DNA of 64,000 nucleotides, taken from Haliclona indistincta (lineage: Eukaryota > Porifera > Demospongiae > Haplosclerida > Chalinidae). The position numbers and the translations under genes are program-made. This document shows positions 10,270-20,958 of the stretch, piece after piece. The notes under the pieces are model-generated. The model worked only from the letters and a program-made list of their open reading frames with translations, was not told where the DNA came from and did no database searches. How positions within the stretch are numbered: the stretch's first letter is position 1; the number at the start of each line of letters is the position of its first letter. Location: assembly GCA_964017065.1 (NCBI GenBank), contig OZ024792.1:1301363-1365362 (forward strand), in the 5' to 3' direction.

Positions 10270-10901
10270 ATGGAAGCTGCTCGGTTACGCCATCAGCAGG
10301 CCGCCTTGGACTTCAAGTCACACTACGAGACTCTGTGCGCCTTGCAGAGCACGTGTCCTATAGCGTTCTGGAGCTAAAAATGGCGTGTTGAACTGTCAAG
10401 TTTACCGTTTGAGTAGGAGTGACTGGAAGCCCATCCTGACCGCTCTGAGCGTGAACACAGCTCTCCATACGCTAGTATTTAATGACAAATGGAAGGAGAA
10501 GGCTTACACACAACTCAAAGGTACTACCAGACACTTAGTTAGGTTTTTAGTGTTTCTTTCTTCAGGTGCCTGTAGTGAAAGGTTACCCTTATTGTCTCGA
10601 GTGGTGTCAGTCACTGCTGACAAGGAGACAACGTATGAGATAGTACAATCAGTCAAGCAATGTTTGACGGTGTCCAGTGCTGTCCATTGGAGGGAGTTCA
10701 GCTGAAGCCGAGAGACATGAGGTGTCTCATATCATGAAGGTCAGCTCTAGAGGGGGGAGAAGAGCCTAAGAGGAGGCTGTCATCCACGGCTTGGGTTAAT
10801 GGCGGGTTTGCACAGAGTGACGCTCAACTTGAATCCTTTGATCGGTGACGATGGTGTGTTGGAGCTGGCTGGTGTTCTACAAGATGACCTCTGGATCAAG
10901 G
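10270..10901 (+). pseudogene. CEP78 5' fragment, broken duplicate
   Basis: This stretch is nearly identical to CEP78 exons 1, 2 and 5 (compare 15177-16164). It has a small deletion in the exon 1 copy (AGCGTCCGT-region lost near 10364) that shifts the frame into a stop, and a ~340-bp deletion that removes exons 3-4 and fuses the end of exon 2 to exon 5. Nothing corresponding to exons 6-14 follows. It sits directly downstream of the intact NHL gene. It cannot encode CEP78. Confidence 0.9.
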
Positions 10902-12265
10902 GTAACACAAGCACCGTCTGCAATCATATTTTGTGCCCAAATACATGTAGTTACAAAAAAGTCAGTTCACCTGAAGTTGACTATTATTCTTTCACTTTAG
11001 AAATATGTGTTAGCATGTGATGTGAGCATTTTGTGGTTATGTTTATGCGGATTATATATTTTCTTTCAACCAGTTTGAATTTTGTTACATTATCTTTACA
11101 TTGCTACAGATGATCAACATGTGTCTGCTGTGATTTAAAGCTAAAGACACCATGTGTTTGACTCTGGTTACCGCCGCCGTCGTTCCATTGCTTTGAAGCT
11201 GATGCAGATGTGTTTGACACGGGACCACAGCAGCCCAGCTCTGTCCTTTCTATTTCAGGAAAACTATGATATAATTATAATTCATTAAAGAATCATTTTA
11301 GGCTTACCATACAGGGGTGTAGTTGTATTGTAATCCCTCAGGAATGTGCAGGTTGCTGTCATGCAAAGCAGAATGCACAGGACACCTTCAAATTTGGTTT
11401 TATTACAGTTCAAAGCATGTTCTAGTAGTATGAAGAAGCTGATTCTCGTTAGATTATCTCAAAATGCTTTTTGGACGCCTTTTTTGCAGCACAGTTCTAG
11501 GCCTCTGGTACAGCAAAAAAGGCCTGGCTCCGCGTTTGTGGCTTAAGCACAAAGGATATGCACCTGTTGTTATGTAAAGGAAAAGATAGCAGTGCGTTTT
11601 AAGCCAACTGGAAATATAGACATCTGAATTTATAATGAGCTCTTCAAGTCGATTTTTGACGATGAGATAGACCTGTGGTTTTAAAACAACAGCCCTCAGT
11701 GACTACCACACAGCAGAACAGAAAAGAGCAAGCGACTTAGGCGGCAAGCCATGACAGCAAACAAGATGCAACGCCTGCATGGTCAGCTATTTGGCCTTGT
11801 GCGCTGCTAGTAGAGCAAGTACAGCTGACTACTAACTGAGTGGCAGCTTGTTTTTTGTGTCTGTTTAATTCTTCAGTTTACTTGATATCTTACATATTGA
11901 TTTCAAAACAATAATACAATGTATAATTATTACTTGCTGAGCACCTGCTGAACACCGTCTTTATGATCAACACGAACAATGCCGGATTGATCATTACCAT
12001 GCAATTACCGATTCAGAAATGGACATGATGGTAGAAATTATGCACATATCTGGTCTGAAATAGATATGAAACTCTTAAAAATGCCTGAACTATTTTTTCA
12101 ATAAATGGACTTTTTTTCCAAAATGGTCTTTACCCACCCACCCTCTTTTTTGGCTTCAGGTCTGAAACTTTTAGTACTGGAACCCCCTGATAGAGATAAC
12201 AAAATTAATCATCGTCTTCTCTCTATACGCCGGCCCTCGCTGCAATCTACTGCATTCGCAACACC
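10902..12265. other. Intergenic region, no gene recognised
   Basis: The first ~120 bp continue the CEP78-duplicate intron similarity (compare 16165-16290). The rest is AT-rich single-copy-looking sequence without family-like ORFs or clear terminal repeats. It ends with the 5' flank of the thiaminase-like gene. Confidence 0.5.
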
Positions 12266-13477
12266 ATGTATTCAGAACCACTTCGTGTAGCAATTTTTCC
12301 TTACATTCCCGACATTGCCAACGACAAGCTAGAAGGGCTCAAGAGATTCGTTGTCGACGAATTTAAGAAACAGACAGGCGAGCAGGTCGAGATATTCACC
12401 GATGCAGACCCGTACAATTTAGAATACTTCAGATCCAAGTATTTAGGCGATGGCCCCGATGCATACGATGTAATGGAAGTTGACACAATTCTTTTGGGAG
12501 AAATCGTCAAGACAGGTAATCTGCAGCCTCTGGATGATCACTTTACAGTAACGGAAGAGGAATTTGCTCCTTCTGCTGTGCACTCCGTTACTTCAAGTAA
12601 TCGATTGTATGGTGTGCCAACACTTCAATGTGCAAGCTTTCTGATGGAGCTAGCTGATAAGGACCATCATCCTACCACTCCACTACTGAAGGATTGGAGC
12701 TCTTTTGACCAGCTAAAAAAGGTTTTAGATCAGGCTGAAGACCAAGGCCACAGAATTCTTTTGGCTGGTGACTTTCGAGGAAGTTGGGGACTTCCTATGT
12801 TCTACTTAGAAGGATATGTCGATGACCATGATGGTAAAGGAGCTTTGGATGGCGCAGATGGCCCTTTAGATGGTGATGTGATCAATGACATTGGAGAATT
12901 TATTGATTTTGGAAAGCTGCCAAGTGGAAAAAATCCTGACAGTGATGGTACTTTTCATGACCACCACGATAAGCTTGTTAATGAGGTAGTTGATTCTAAG
13001 CATATTTTGATGTACGCTTACTCTGAGAATATGGGCGAGACTCTTCAAAAAGCAATCAAAAAAGACAGGCAGAAGCATACTCTTGCTATTGTGTCACCTC
13101 CATTAGGCGATTCCAACCACCTCTTGACATACACAGATGCTGCAGTTGTGAACAAACACAGGTTTGCTGATCCGAAAAAAGCTGCTGTGATTACAAAATT
13201 TGTGAAGTTTTACACTTCATTGGCTTTTCGTACCAGTTTTGCCTTTGGCAAGGACCTAGTTTCTCCTGAATATCCACGCTATGTTCTGCCTGCACGTAAG
13301 GCTTTTTACACTGAAGCTGCAGCAAAAGATGATTACTACAGAGAATTTCACCGTGCTCTTATAGAGCACTCAGTCGCTGCCCCCAATCACGGCATCTATT
13401 TCAAAAAAATGGAACTTCAAAGAAAGCTGGAAAATTCTCTCGGAATGACACTAAAAGCACACAGCCAGCTTAAGTGA
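12266..13477 (+). CDS. Thiaminase I-like protein (periplasmic-binding fold)
   Basis: A single exon encodes 403 aa. The two-lobe solute-binding-protein fold is suggested throughout: LRVAIFPYIPD near the N-terminus, then YDVMEVDTILLGEIV, YGVPTLQCASFL, MYAYSENM, LTYTDAAVVN and YPRYVLPARKAFY. This order matches thiaminase I, which swaps the thiazole of thiamine for another base. Family knowledge puts the catalytic nucleophile on a Cys in the hinge strand and the base on a Glu in the YSE motif. Here these are C122 (in LQCAS) and E254 (in YSENM), so both key residues appear kept. No signal peptide precedes the first conserved strand, unlike secreted bacterial enzymes, so the product may be cytosolic. 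There are no introns. The gene lies inside an animal segmental duplication with no adjoining gap. Horizontal acquisition is likely but inferred. Confidence 0.8.
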   Translation: MYSEPLRVAIFPYIPDIANDKLEGLKRFVVDEFKKQTGEQVEIFTDADPYNLEYFRSKYLGDGPDAYDVMEVDTILLGEIVKTGNLQPLDDHFTVTEEEFAPSAVHSVTSSNRLYGVPTLQCASFLMELADKDHHPTTPLLKDWSSFDQLKKVLDQAEDQGHRILLAGDFRGSWGLPMFYLEGYVDDHDGKGALDGADGPLDGDVINDIGEFIDFGKLPSGKNPDSDGTFHDHHDKLVNEVVDSKHILMYAYSENMGETLQKAIKKDRQKHTLAIVSPPLGDSNHLLTYTDAAVVNKHRFADPKKAAVITKFVKFYTSLAFRTSFAFGKDLVSPEYPRYVLPARKAFYTEAAAKDDYYREFHRALIEHSVAAPNHGIYFKKMELQRKLENSLGMTLKAHSQLK

Positions 13478-14275
13478 ACTCAACAAGACCATTATACCTG
13501 ATACAGTAGTCTAGTAATTTGTCTTTGTTTATAGATATGTGGTGATCGACCTATGCAACCTATTAATATTCATTGTTCTAACCTTAGCTTTCATCTTTGT
13601 AACCACTAACTATGCTCTCTAAAAAGTTTTAATAAAAAACTGAAAAGTGTAGGGATAAACTGAAAAGTGCTTGAAAAAGGAAAGGAACAAGATGGGATGA
13701 TGCTTGCATATGTAAACTTTGAGGTCCCAAGTATCCCTACATCAGCGGCTTCCTGCGACGAAGTCCAACTGACAAATGCGGAATCCTCTTCCTATATTAC
13801 CTTTTACAACCGTCAATTACTTCCTCGGACTGCGTCCTCCAAAATACAGCTACCTCTAGCTTTACAACCATCAATTACTTTCGGCATTTTCAATTCTCTC
13901 GGAATTAAACATGCCGAGAGAATTAATTTAAAATCTCCACTTTTGGCATTTTAAGGCTCCAGGATGCCTGGAAATGCATACCTGGGCATAGAATATGGTC
14001 TAATTGAACTATCTAATTGAACTAACTAATTGAACTAACCAAACTAACAGTGGAACTAATTGAACTTATACCATACTAAGACTATTCTGACCAATCAGAT
14101 TGCGCTATTTGAGGGATATGACTAATACTTATAGCATGGTACAAGTAAGTTATATCACATGTTGGCGGGTCGTATATCCCGCTAACGTGGGATATAACCT
14201 ACACTAATTGAACTAACAGTGGACTAACTAATTGAAAATGAAGTCACCAGGGCTAAATGAAGACTAAAATTGGCT
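13478..14275. other. Repeat-rich spacer with TAATTGAACTAAC units and a hairpin
   Basis: No gene is seen. Direct repeats of CTAATTGAACTAAC lie at about 14000-14070 and again at 14205-14240. Between them is a hairpin at 14149-14198 (GTTATATC...GATATAAC, arms ~22 bp). A short segment at 13622-13705 recurs at 32458-32541. The layout suggests decayed non-autonomous mobile elements. Confidence 0.55.
14149..14198. repeat. Inverted repeat hairpin
   Basis: Arms GTTATATCACATGTTGGCGGG and GTTATATCCCACGTTAGCGGG (reverse complement of the right arm) pair with few mismatches around a 6-base centre. No flanking gene explains it. Confidence 0.6.
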
Positions 14276-14296
14276 GCTCTTTTGACCAGCTAAAAA
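14276..14296 (+). other. 21-bp fragment identical to thiaminase-like ORF
   Basis: GCTCTTTTGACCAGCTAAAA plus one A matches 12699-12719 inside the thiaminase-like gene exactly, with a shared ATTGG just upstream. It directly abuts the NHL pseudogene fragment, so it marks a rearrangement junction. Confidence 0.6.
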
Positions 14297-14298
14297 TG

Positions 14299-15008
14299 AA
14301 GCTTGAAACGACCGATCAGCATGACCTACTGCCCAGTAGAAGAGAAGCTCCTAGTTGCTGACGACCACACAAAGAAGCTCATCTTTACAAAGCCTGATAG
14401 TTGGAAAAAGATCAACTGTTAATCTCACACAGTTGACATGCTCTGGAGGTATTGCTGTTGCTACAGGGGATAATCCAAATATCTTCATTACTGATACAGC
14501 TGCTAAGAGTATTTTGAAATTCAACTTTAAGGGAAATTTTCTTGTTCGTATTAATCTATGCGATGGATGTCAGCAACCAATGGGCCTTACTTACTCTAAT
14601 GGTTATCTCTTCATAACTGATAGTATACTACCAACTACATCTCAAGGCTGAAAGCATAAGTTGGTTCGTTTGAGGGTTGGATAGGAGGTAAGGGAACTTC
14701 TATAAGTTGCCTCAGCAAGCCTTACGATGTCACTGCACTTCCTGGTAACCGTATTGCAGTCACTGAGATGGGAAACCATCGAGTGTCTGTCTTTTGCAGC
14801 AATGGTGACTTCTTCACTTGCTTTGGTGCATATGGAAGTGAGCCAGGAATGTTTGACACACCAATGGGCATATCTGCTAATGCAAATTACATTGCAGTTG
14901 TCGACTATGGTAACAGACGTGTACAGATCTTCTCAATTGGAAGCATCGTCAGAGAACCTGCTCATAACGAATACGCAACTCCATTCCTCAAAAATAATTA
15001 TATGAAGA
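14299..15008 (+). pseudogene. NHL-propeller fragment of the pair-1 NHL gene
   Basis: This is a near copy of 9407-10105, the last ~230 codons of the B-box-NHL gene. A 1-base insertion near 14400 and a 2-base insertion near 14630 break the frame, and the B-box, coiled coil and linker are absent. It lies immediately upstream of intact CEP78. That mirrors the other duplicate, where the NHL gene is intact and CEP78 is broken. Confidence 0.9.
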
Positions 15009-15082
15009 ATTAGTTTTATTAAAACTACAGTAGTTTTAGAATCAAACTGTAGTGCAATCAGCTCAGTGCATTAATGTGTAGA

Positions 15083-15090
15083 TGACGTCA
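15083..15090. promoter_or_regulatory. CRE-like TGACGTCA upstream of CEP78
   Basis: A perfect CREB/ATF palindrome sits about 90 bp before the CEP78 start codon, with a GC-box-like GGGCGGGGC at 15127-15135. Function is inferred from motif and position only. Confidence 0.5.
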
Positions 15091-15176
15091 GCATGCAGAT
15101 ATGCCCAGCTTATAGGCGTGGTTGTTGGGCGGGGCATGTTGTGCGCGCGGAAAAACAAACAGTTTCAAACTGGGTG

Positions 15177-18014
15177 ATGGAAGCTGCTCGGTTACGCCAT
15201 CAGCAGGCCGCCTTGGACTTCAAGTCACACTACGAGACTCTGTGCGCCTTGCAGAGCACGTGTCCTATAGCGAGCGTCCGTACTGGAGCTAAAAATGGCG
15301 TGTTGAACTGTCAAGTTTACCGTTTGAGTAGGAGTGACTGGAAGCCCATCCTGACCGCTCTGAGCGTGAACACAGCTCTCCATACGCTAGTATTTAATGA
15401 CAAATGGAAGGAGAAGGCTTACACACAACTCAAAGGTACTACCAGACACTTAGTTAAGCTTTTTACATTTCTTTCTGCAGGTGTCTGTAGTGAAAGGTTA
15501 CCCTTATCCTCCCGAGTGGTGCCAGTCACTGCTGACAAGGAGACAACGTATGAGATAGTACAAGCAGTCAAGCAATGTTTGACGGTGTCCAGTGCTGTAC
15601 GTTCTCTCGTACTGGAGGGAGTTCAGCTGAAACCGAGAGACATGAGGTGTCTCGTGAAGGTCAGCTCTAGAACATTCTAGAATCGAGAAAACTATTCGAC
15701 TTGTATTAGGGATTGGAGGTGTGCAGGTCATTGCAACACATCAGTTTAAAAGGATCCAAGTGCGGAGATGAGTGTATAGAAGGTATGTGGTGTCATTCGA
15801 CCATGATGTGTAATCAAGGTCTTGTCTTGTGCACAGTCCTCTGTAGAGGGCTGCGGCATTGCGGCAGCCATGTTGACTGGTTGGATCTCACCTGTTGTGA
15901 TCTCACTAGCACAGCTTCAGTCACTGCTCTCATTAGAGTAAGAAGGCAATGTCCGCACATACCTGTTATCCTACTCCTCCTTCCAGTATCACTGTCTCAG
16001 TAGACGTCGCTGTGCTTGGGAGAAGAGCCTTAGAGGAGGCTGTCATCCACGGCTTGGGTTAATGGCGGGTTTGCACAGAGTGACGCTCAACTTGAACCCA
16101 TTGATCGGTGACGACGGTGTGTTGGAGCTGGCTGGTGTTCTACAAGATGACCTCTGGATCAAGGGTAACACAAGCACCGTCTGCAATCATATCTTTTTGT
16201 GCCCAAATACATGTAGTTACAAACAAGTCAGTTCACCTGAAGTTGTCTATTATTCTTTCACTTTAGAAATAATTATGTGCTAGCATGTGATGTGATAGAT
16301 GTGCACAAACAAGTTTGTTGTTTTTCTCCTCAGCTGTGGACCTTCAGTCGTGTTCTCTCACCATGACAGCTGTGGACGGCTTGCTCGATATGCTGCAGAG
16401 CAACACTACACTGACAGTGCTGGATCTGAGAGCCAACAAATCAATAGGTAACACCCACACATCACTACTATACTCACTCACCTGTACTGTACTTTATCAC
16501 TCACACACTCACCCATCCACTCACCCACTCACTCAACCTCTCACTCACTCACTCACCCACTCACTCAACCTCTCACTCACCCATCCACTCACCCACCCAC
16601 TCACTCACTCACTCACTCACTCACCCTCTCACTCATCCACTCACTCAATCACTCACTCAATCACTCACTCACCCACTCACCCACTCACTCACCCTCTCAC
16701 TCAATCACTCACCCACTCACTCACTCACCCACTCACTTATTCGTGACATACTTGTATGTGCTATGTACAGATGTTGATGCACTGGACAGCATTCATGAGC
16801 AACTTGCTGTCAATTTGGCTGCTGCAAGTGAAGAGGTCGCTAACTCACTGCAGTATCCATTACTCGTATAATCATGCTGCTTGTCTACACAGCCCTACCC
16901 ATGGTTGGATATTGAGGTTGCTGTAATTGAGGCAGAGCTGAGACGCAGTGGTATGACTACCAAACAATGCAGACCTCGACAACCAATCAAGCGAGCGCCT
17001 ACTGTTAGGAGTACTTCAGCTAGTGATGCAGTAGTGCCTAGTATGGTGAAGAGACAGCCAGGGATGCCGTGGAGGACAGCTGCTAGGAGCATGCATCGGT
17101 AGGTAGTCTATCAACCAATGACTGTTCTCATGTTTTTGACAGGATAAATCAATCTTCAAATAGCATGATACAATCATGTAGTGCACAACTTAGATCCGAC
17201 CATGGAAGACAAGAGGAGAAAGAGAGAACAGAGGAGGAGGAAGACAGTGGGGATGAGGAGGCTGTATCTCCGATGAGAGTTACTGTTAGTCAGTCCTTGA
17301 TGTCTTGTGCTGGTGAGGGCATGCCTAGCTGTGTCACTAGCCATTATGCTGTTGTGTGCAGATGAGTCCAGCATGGTTCAACTGACAGAGGACCAGTTTA
17401 GAGAGCTGCAGCATGAGATAGCTACCTGCCATCACAAGCTGAGAGAGGAGAAAAGCACTGTAATGAAGGTGAGGGTACTATGTAGCCAGTATCTGTTATC
17501 ATCTGTGTACAGCTTGAGGCGGAGAACAAGGAGTTAAAAGATAGAGTAGCTCATCTAGAAGCTAGACTGGTATGACATTGTATCAGTTCAGTTTATCACA
17601 CAATGTATTATATTGATGTAGGCAAGCAGTGAAAGTATTCCAGATCCTTATAAAGGTGATCCGCTTCTTGGACTAGTACTATTAATAACTTGTTGTTTGG
17701 TTAACTAACTTGCAGATCTCAATGCCCAAACACTGACTGCGATAGAAACCACTTTCCAGCAGTTTCATGCTTTCCTTGATCTACTAAATGAGAAAGGGTA
17801 GGTGGTATTTCTGTGTAGCAGAGGCAGTTTTTGACAAGCATACAAGCTCGTACACCTTAGCACCTAGGTAGTAGTGTTGGATTTGCATTGTGTAGACAAT
17901 TTAATTTTTCAATAGTTGAACTTCTGTCTGTATGAATATCTGTCTACTTACAGGTGCGGTAGAGATTTGACTGAACTTTTTGATAGTCACACAAGTATGA
18001 AAATTAATAACTAG
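15177..18014 (+). CDS. CEP78: Centrosomal protein of 78 kDa
   Basis: CEP78 is a leucine-rich-repeat protein of mature centrioles and basal bodies. It is involved in cilium regulation and in restraint of the EDD1-DYRK2-DDB1(VprBP) ligase. Fourteen exons are resolved: 15177-15435, 15481-15659, 15710-15782, 15837-15937, 15987-16164, 16334-16447, 16771-16835, 16893-17098, 17143-17312, 17362-17468, 17513-17569, 17622-17655, 17716-17797 and 17954-18014. They sum to 1686 nt, giving 561 aa. Recognisable family phrases are FKSHYETLCALQSTCP, TYEIVQAVKQCLTVSSAVRSL, MAGLHRVTLNLNPLIGDDG, the LRR VDLQSCSLTMTAVDGLLDML, MPWRTAARSM, a C-terminal coiled coil, and TLTAIETTFQQFHAFLDLL. The chosen ATG aligns with the family start. 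The donor after 16835 (GTCGCT) is the only weak junction. Confidence 0.94.
16495..16738. repeat. (CACT)n-type tetranucleotide repeat in CEP78 intron 6
   Basis: About 240 bp of CACTCA/CACCCA units lie in the intron after the LRR exon. The long ORF over it is low-complexity. Confidence 0.9.
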
Positions 18015-18725
18015 ACTCTTAAAATTAATTATTAACTCTTTTATCATATTGATTCATCTGATACATTGTATAGCATCGTGTTGAAAATCACGAGGATCTT
18101 TAGACGTGCAGTATAAAATTCTCTTTAGTACATGTAGCACAATGATCTAGTTTGGCTGTTGTTGTGTGCTTGTCTCTATGTCATCCAGTTCGTGACCGCC
18201 AGTAGCTAACTAGCGACAGTAGAGCAGTTTGGATCATTATAGAACTATTCTACACTTGTGATACAGCTTGTTGTCACTATTGCTGACTAGAGCTATATTT
18301 ATGCTGATAATATGACACAATATTATGTACAAGCGTGCTAATGCAGAATTCTGCTATCTTATATTGTATGCTCGTAGTAGTTACTGGTTTACTGGTTTCT
18401 CTATGGTTTTGCACTATTTTTGTACAATGTACGTGATTTCGACTTCAAGTAAATTGGTATTTTGTTGTCCAAAAATTTATCGATATTATTATAACATGCA
18501 GCAAAATGATGTCTCAGTGAGTATACATGTATGTACACAGCTATAATAATTTATTGTAAAAATTATGAAGTATGCAACTGTGGATATTTAAAATTTTAAT
18601 ACCCAAAGAAAATTTTTGACTCAATTATAAACTGAACAATATCAAGAGTTCATTAGGTAATGAACTCTTGACAAAATTCATTATTATCTGTACACAACAA
18701 TCAGAGCTACTATACGGCATGTCTG
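18015..18725. other. Tail-to-tail spacer, no gene seen
   Basis: This AT-rich intergenic region lies between CEP78 and the minus-strand death-domain gene. A short inverted repeat near 18642-18672 (AGAGTTCATTAGG...GAACTCTTGA) could form a hairpin. Nothing else is recognised. Confidence 0.5.
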
Positions 18726-20565
18726 TCACTTGGAGTTAATAACCTCTATGTATTGAGCTGCTCCATCTTGAGAAGCAGGAAGAGGTGGCGGATATGATGG
18801 TGGAGGAGGAATTTGAAAAGATTTTGGAGGTGAAAATGGCTCATCATAGAGAATTTCATCAATTTCTTGGAAGTTGCGTGATGATTGACTTCCTATGTCA
18901 GCACTCATGGGTCTACTAGTAAAAGTTCTATTTTTTGAAAGTGCGAAGCGAGTTGGAGAGGATGGGTGAGGTGGAAGTACAAAAACTCCTTTTTTTCTCG
19001 TTGGTCTGATAGCCCCGCTCATTGATTCGTGTCTTATACCAAGCGGCTTCTTTGGTACAGGAGGACGTTTCATTTTTGAATACCCTCGCTTTGATGTAAA
19101 TTGGTTTTGGGGGTCTTCTGGAGAATTCAGTTCTGTCAAAGAGCGTGAACGTGCACGTCGTAGCTGTTTTGATTTAGAAACAACTTCATATGGTTCATTA
19201 CTGCTGCTATAATACGGGTCTTGTTCAAATGTGTCTACCTTGACATCACCGTAACTGCTCAATTTGACTCTAACCTGACTGGAATTTGCTTCAAACTTGG
19301 TATTGCGCAATGAGCACTGAGTCTGAAACTTTGTCACAGTATCTTGGATCTTCTTGAGGCGGTTCGTTGTCTTCTCCACCTCTTTAAGTGACATTGTATC
19401 TTCTGAATTAAGTCCGGCTAAGACATCTTCTCCATGCTTCGACAGCTCCTGTAATGCCTCTAATTCGGCCAACAAGCTTTCGCGTGGTTTCCTGTGTTTG
19501 AGGAAGTTGTGACGCTGAGCAGTATGTTCAAGATTATGCTCAAAATATGCTTTACGATTATCAAATTGACTTCGAATATCTCCAATATTTGTATGAATGC
19601 TGGCCTTGGCTGTTTCACACTTGCTCTGTAGTCTATCCTCTTCAGTACGAAGTGCACTCATCTGGCGCCGTGCTGACTTAGCTGCTTCTTTAGCAACTTG
19701 TCCAGCCTGTTGCAGTCTGGCTTCCATGCTCACAAATGCCTGTTCCAATTCCTTCCAATCGTGATCACTGTGTTCACCAGTAGCAAGACACTGACAGCAG
19801 AGGAGTTGGTAACAGCTTGGATCGTTGCAGAAATACTGAAGAGGATCTTTGTGCTTACCACAGCAGCGAGGCTGCAAAGGATTGTTAACAACTGATTCAG
19901 TTCGCTGCCTCAGTTTGGTGTCTGCAAAAAGTATAAACAATGACATCCTTGTGAAGAAACACTACTCTTAGTGCTTCACGTAATGAGTTAGTTTTGAAGC
20001 TCTTCATTAAAAACATAAACTTGAAAACGAAACCATAATTATTCTCATCTATACTCAATTATTAACACTTAACACTGCAGTAAGTTTGTAGGTGTTGCTA
20101 TCAATTGGGAAAGTCCACAGTGCTAAGCATCACAGATTAATAATTATGCTAAAAACTCTAGTACAAGGGAAATGAGAAATTTTAATTTACCTGGAGTGCT
20201 TTCTTGTTTTGAAAGAGGCTCAAAGGTGTAGTAAAGTTCATCACCATCTGTTTGTGCCGTTGTCAAGTCGTAGTTGCGGTTACGAAGCGCTCTCTTAAGT
20301 TTCTGCCAATTGGCTGTTGGATCATGCCGTTTCCAGCAATTTATCATTTCCAGCTTACAGCGTTCAGTGCCCTCACGACCATAGTCTGCAGATATCTTCT
20401 TAAGAACTGGTTGCTCAATTTTTAAGTGGACACCCAGTAGAAACCAGTTTGTTACATTCTGCATAGCTTTCAGGATGTTGGAATCATCAAATGGAATATC
20501 TACAATAGAGAAACAATAGTGTTATGTCGGCAGATTTTGCATCTCATCTTACTTTGCACCTCCAT
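18726..20565 (-). CDS. Death domain / B-box / coiled-coil adaptor (pair 2)
   Basis: Three exons (20565-20553, 20499-20191, 19921-18726) splice to 505 aa. The death domain covers residues ~12-85 (NVTNWFLLGVHLKIEQPVLKK ... CKLEMINCWKRHDPTANWQKLKRALRNRNYD), with the family's conserved Trp and Leu positions. The B-box at ~127-165 follows C-x2-H ... C-x2-C ... H-x2-H (CGKH, CCQC, HSDH). A coiled coil covers ~170-290. The disordered C-terminal half has EPYEVV, an SH3-type RPPVPKKP, LYDEPFSPP, a proline run, and the C-terminal YIEVINSK. Death domains and B-boxes both multimerise. The Tyr/Pro motifs suggest recruitment of SH2/SH3 proteins (inference). The gene is divergent from the NHL gene at 20959, with 393 bp between start codons. 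Confidence 0.9.
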
Positions 20566-20958
20566 TGCTAAAGTCCCTGGCCTTGTTTAGTGTTCTTCAC
20601 GGCCTTTACAATTTTATAGGCGCAAACACGGATACAAGTTCGTATATGCGAAGTAAACGGAGTTTTGCGCGTATGCGTATCAGACTATCAGCCACGCCTG
20701 ACTAGTACTGTAGTACATGTAGTGTGCCGCTAGTTTAGTCGTTTTTCATGCATGATTACACAGTACATGATGCATAGATCAATAGAAATAATAGCCGAGA
20801 GTCAGCGGCTCAGCACGCCAAAATGTTATACGGACAGTTATGCGGATGTAACTCGGCATGCGCACATAACGTCAGAGCTAGCTCGGAACGCATTTCCACA
20901 TTAGCTCATGATGCTCAGCGGATGAGCTATAGTCGCTATTCTTTCGACAAATTCAATA
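20566..20958. promoter_or_regulatory. Bidirectional promoter of pair 2
   Basis: These 393 bp separate two ATGs on opposite strands. A half kappaB-like AAGTCCC lies at 20571-20577 and CpG clusters at 20628-20700. There is no clear TATA box. Shared regulation is inferred. Confidence 0.5.

Noticed and set aside
12266..13477. Bacterial contamination as the explanation for the thiaminase-like gene
   Set aside because: It is flanked on both sides by animal duplicated sequence without a gap, and a scrap of it occurs at the duplication junction; still to be confirmed by long reads.
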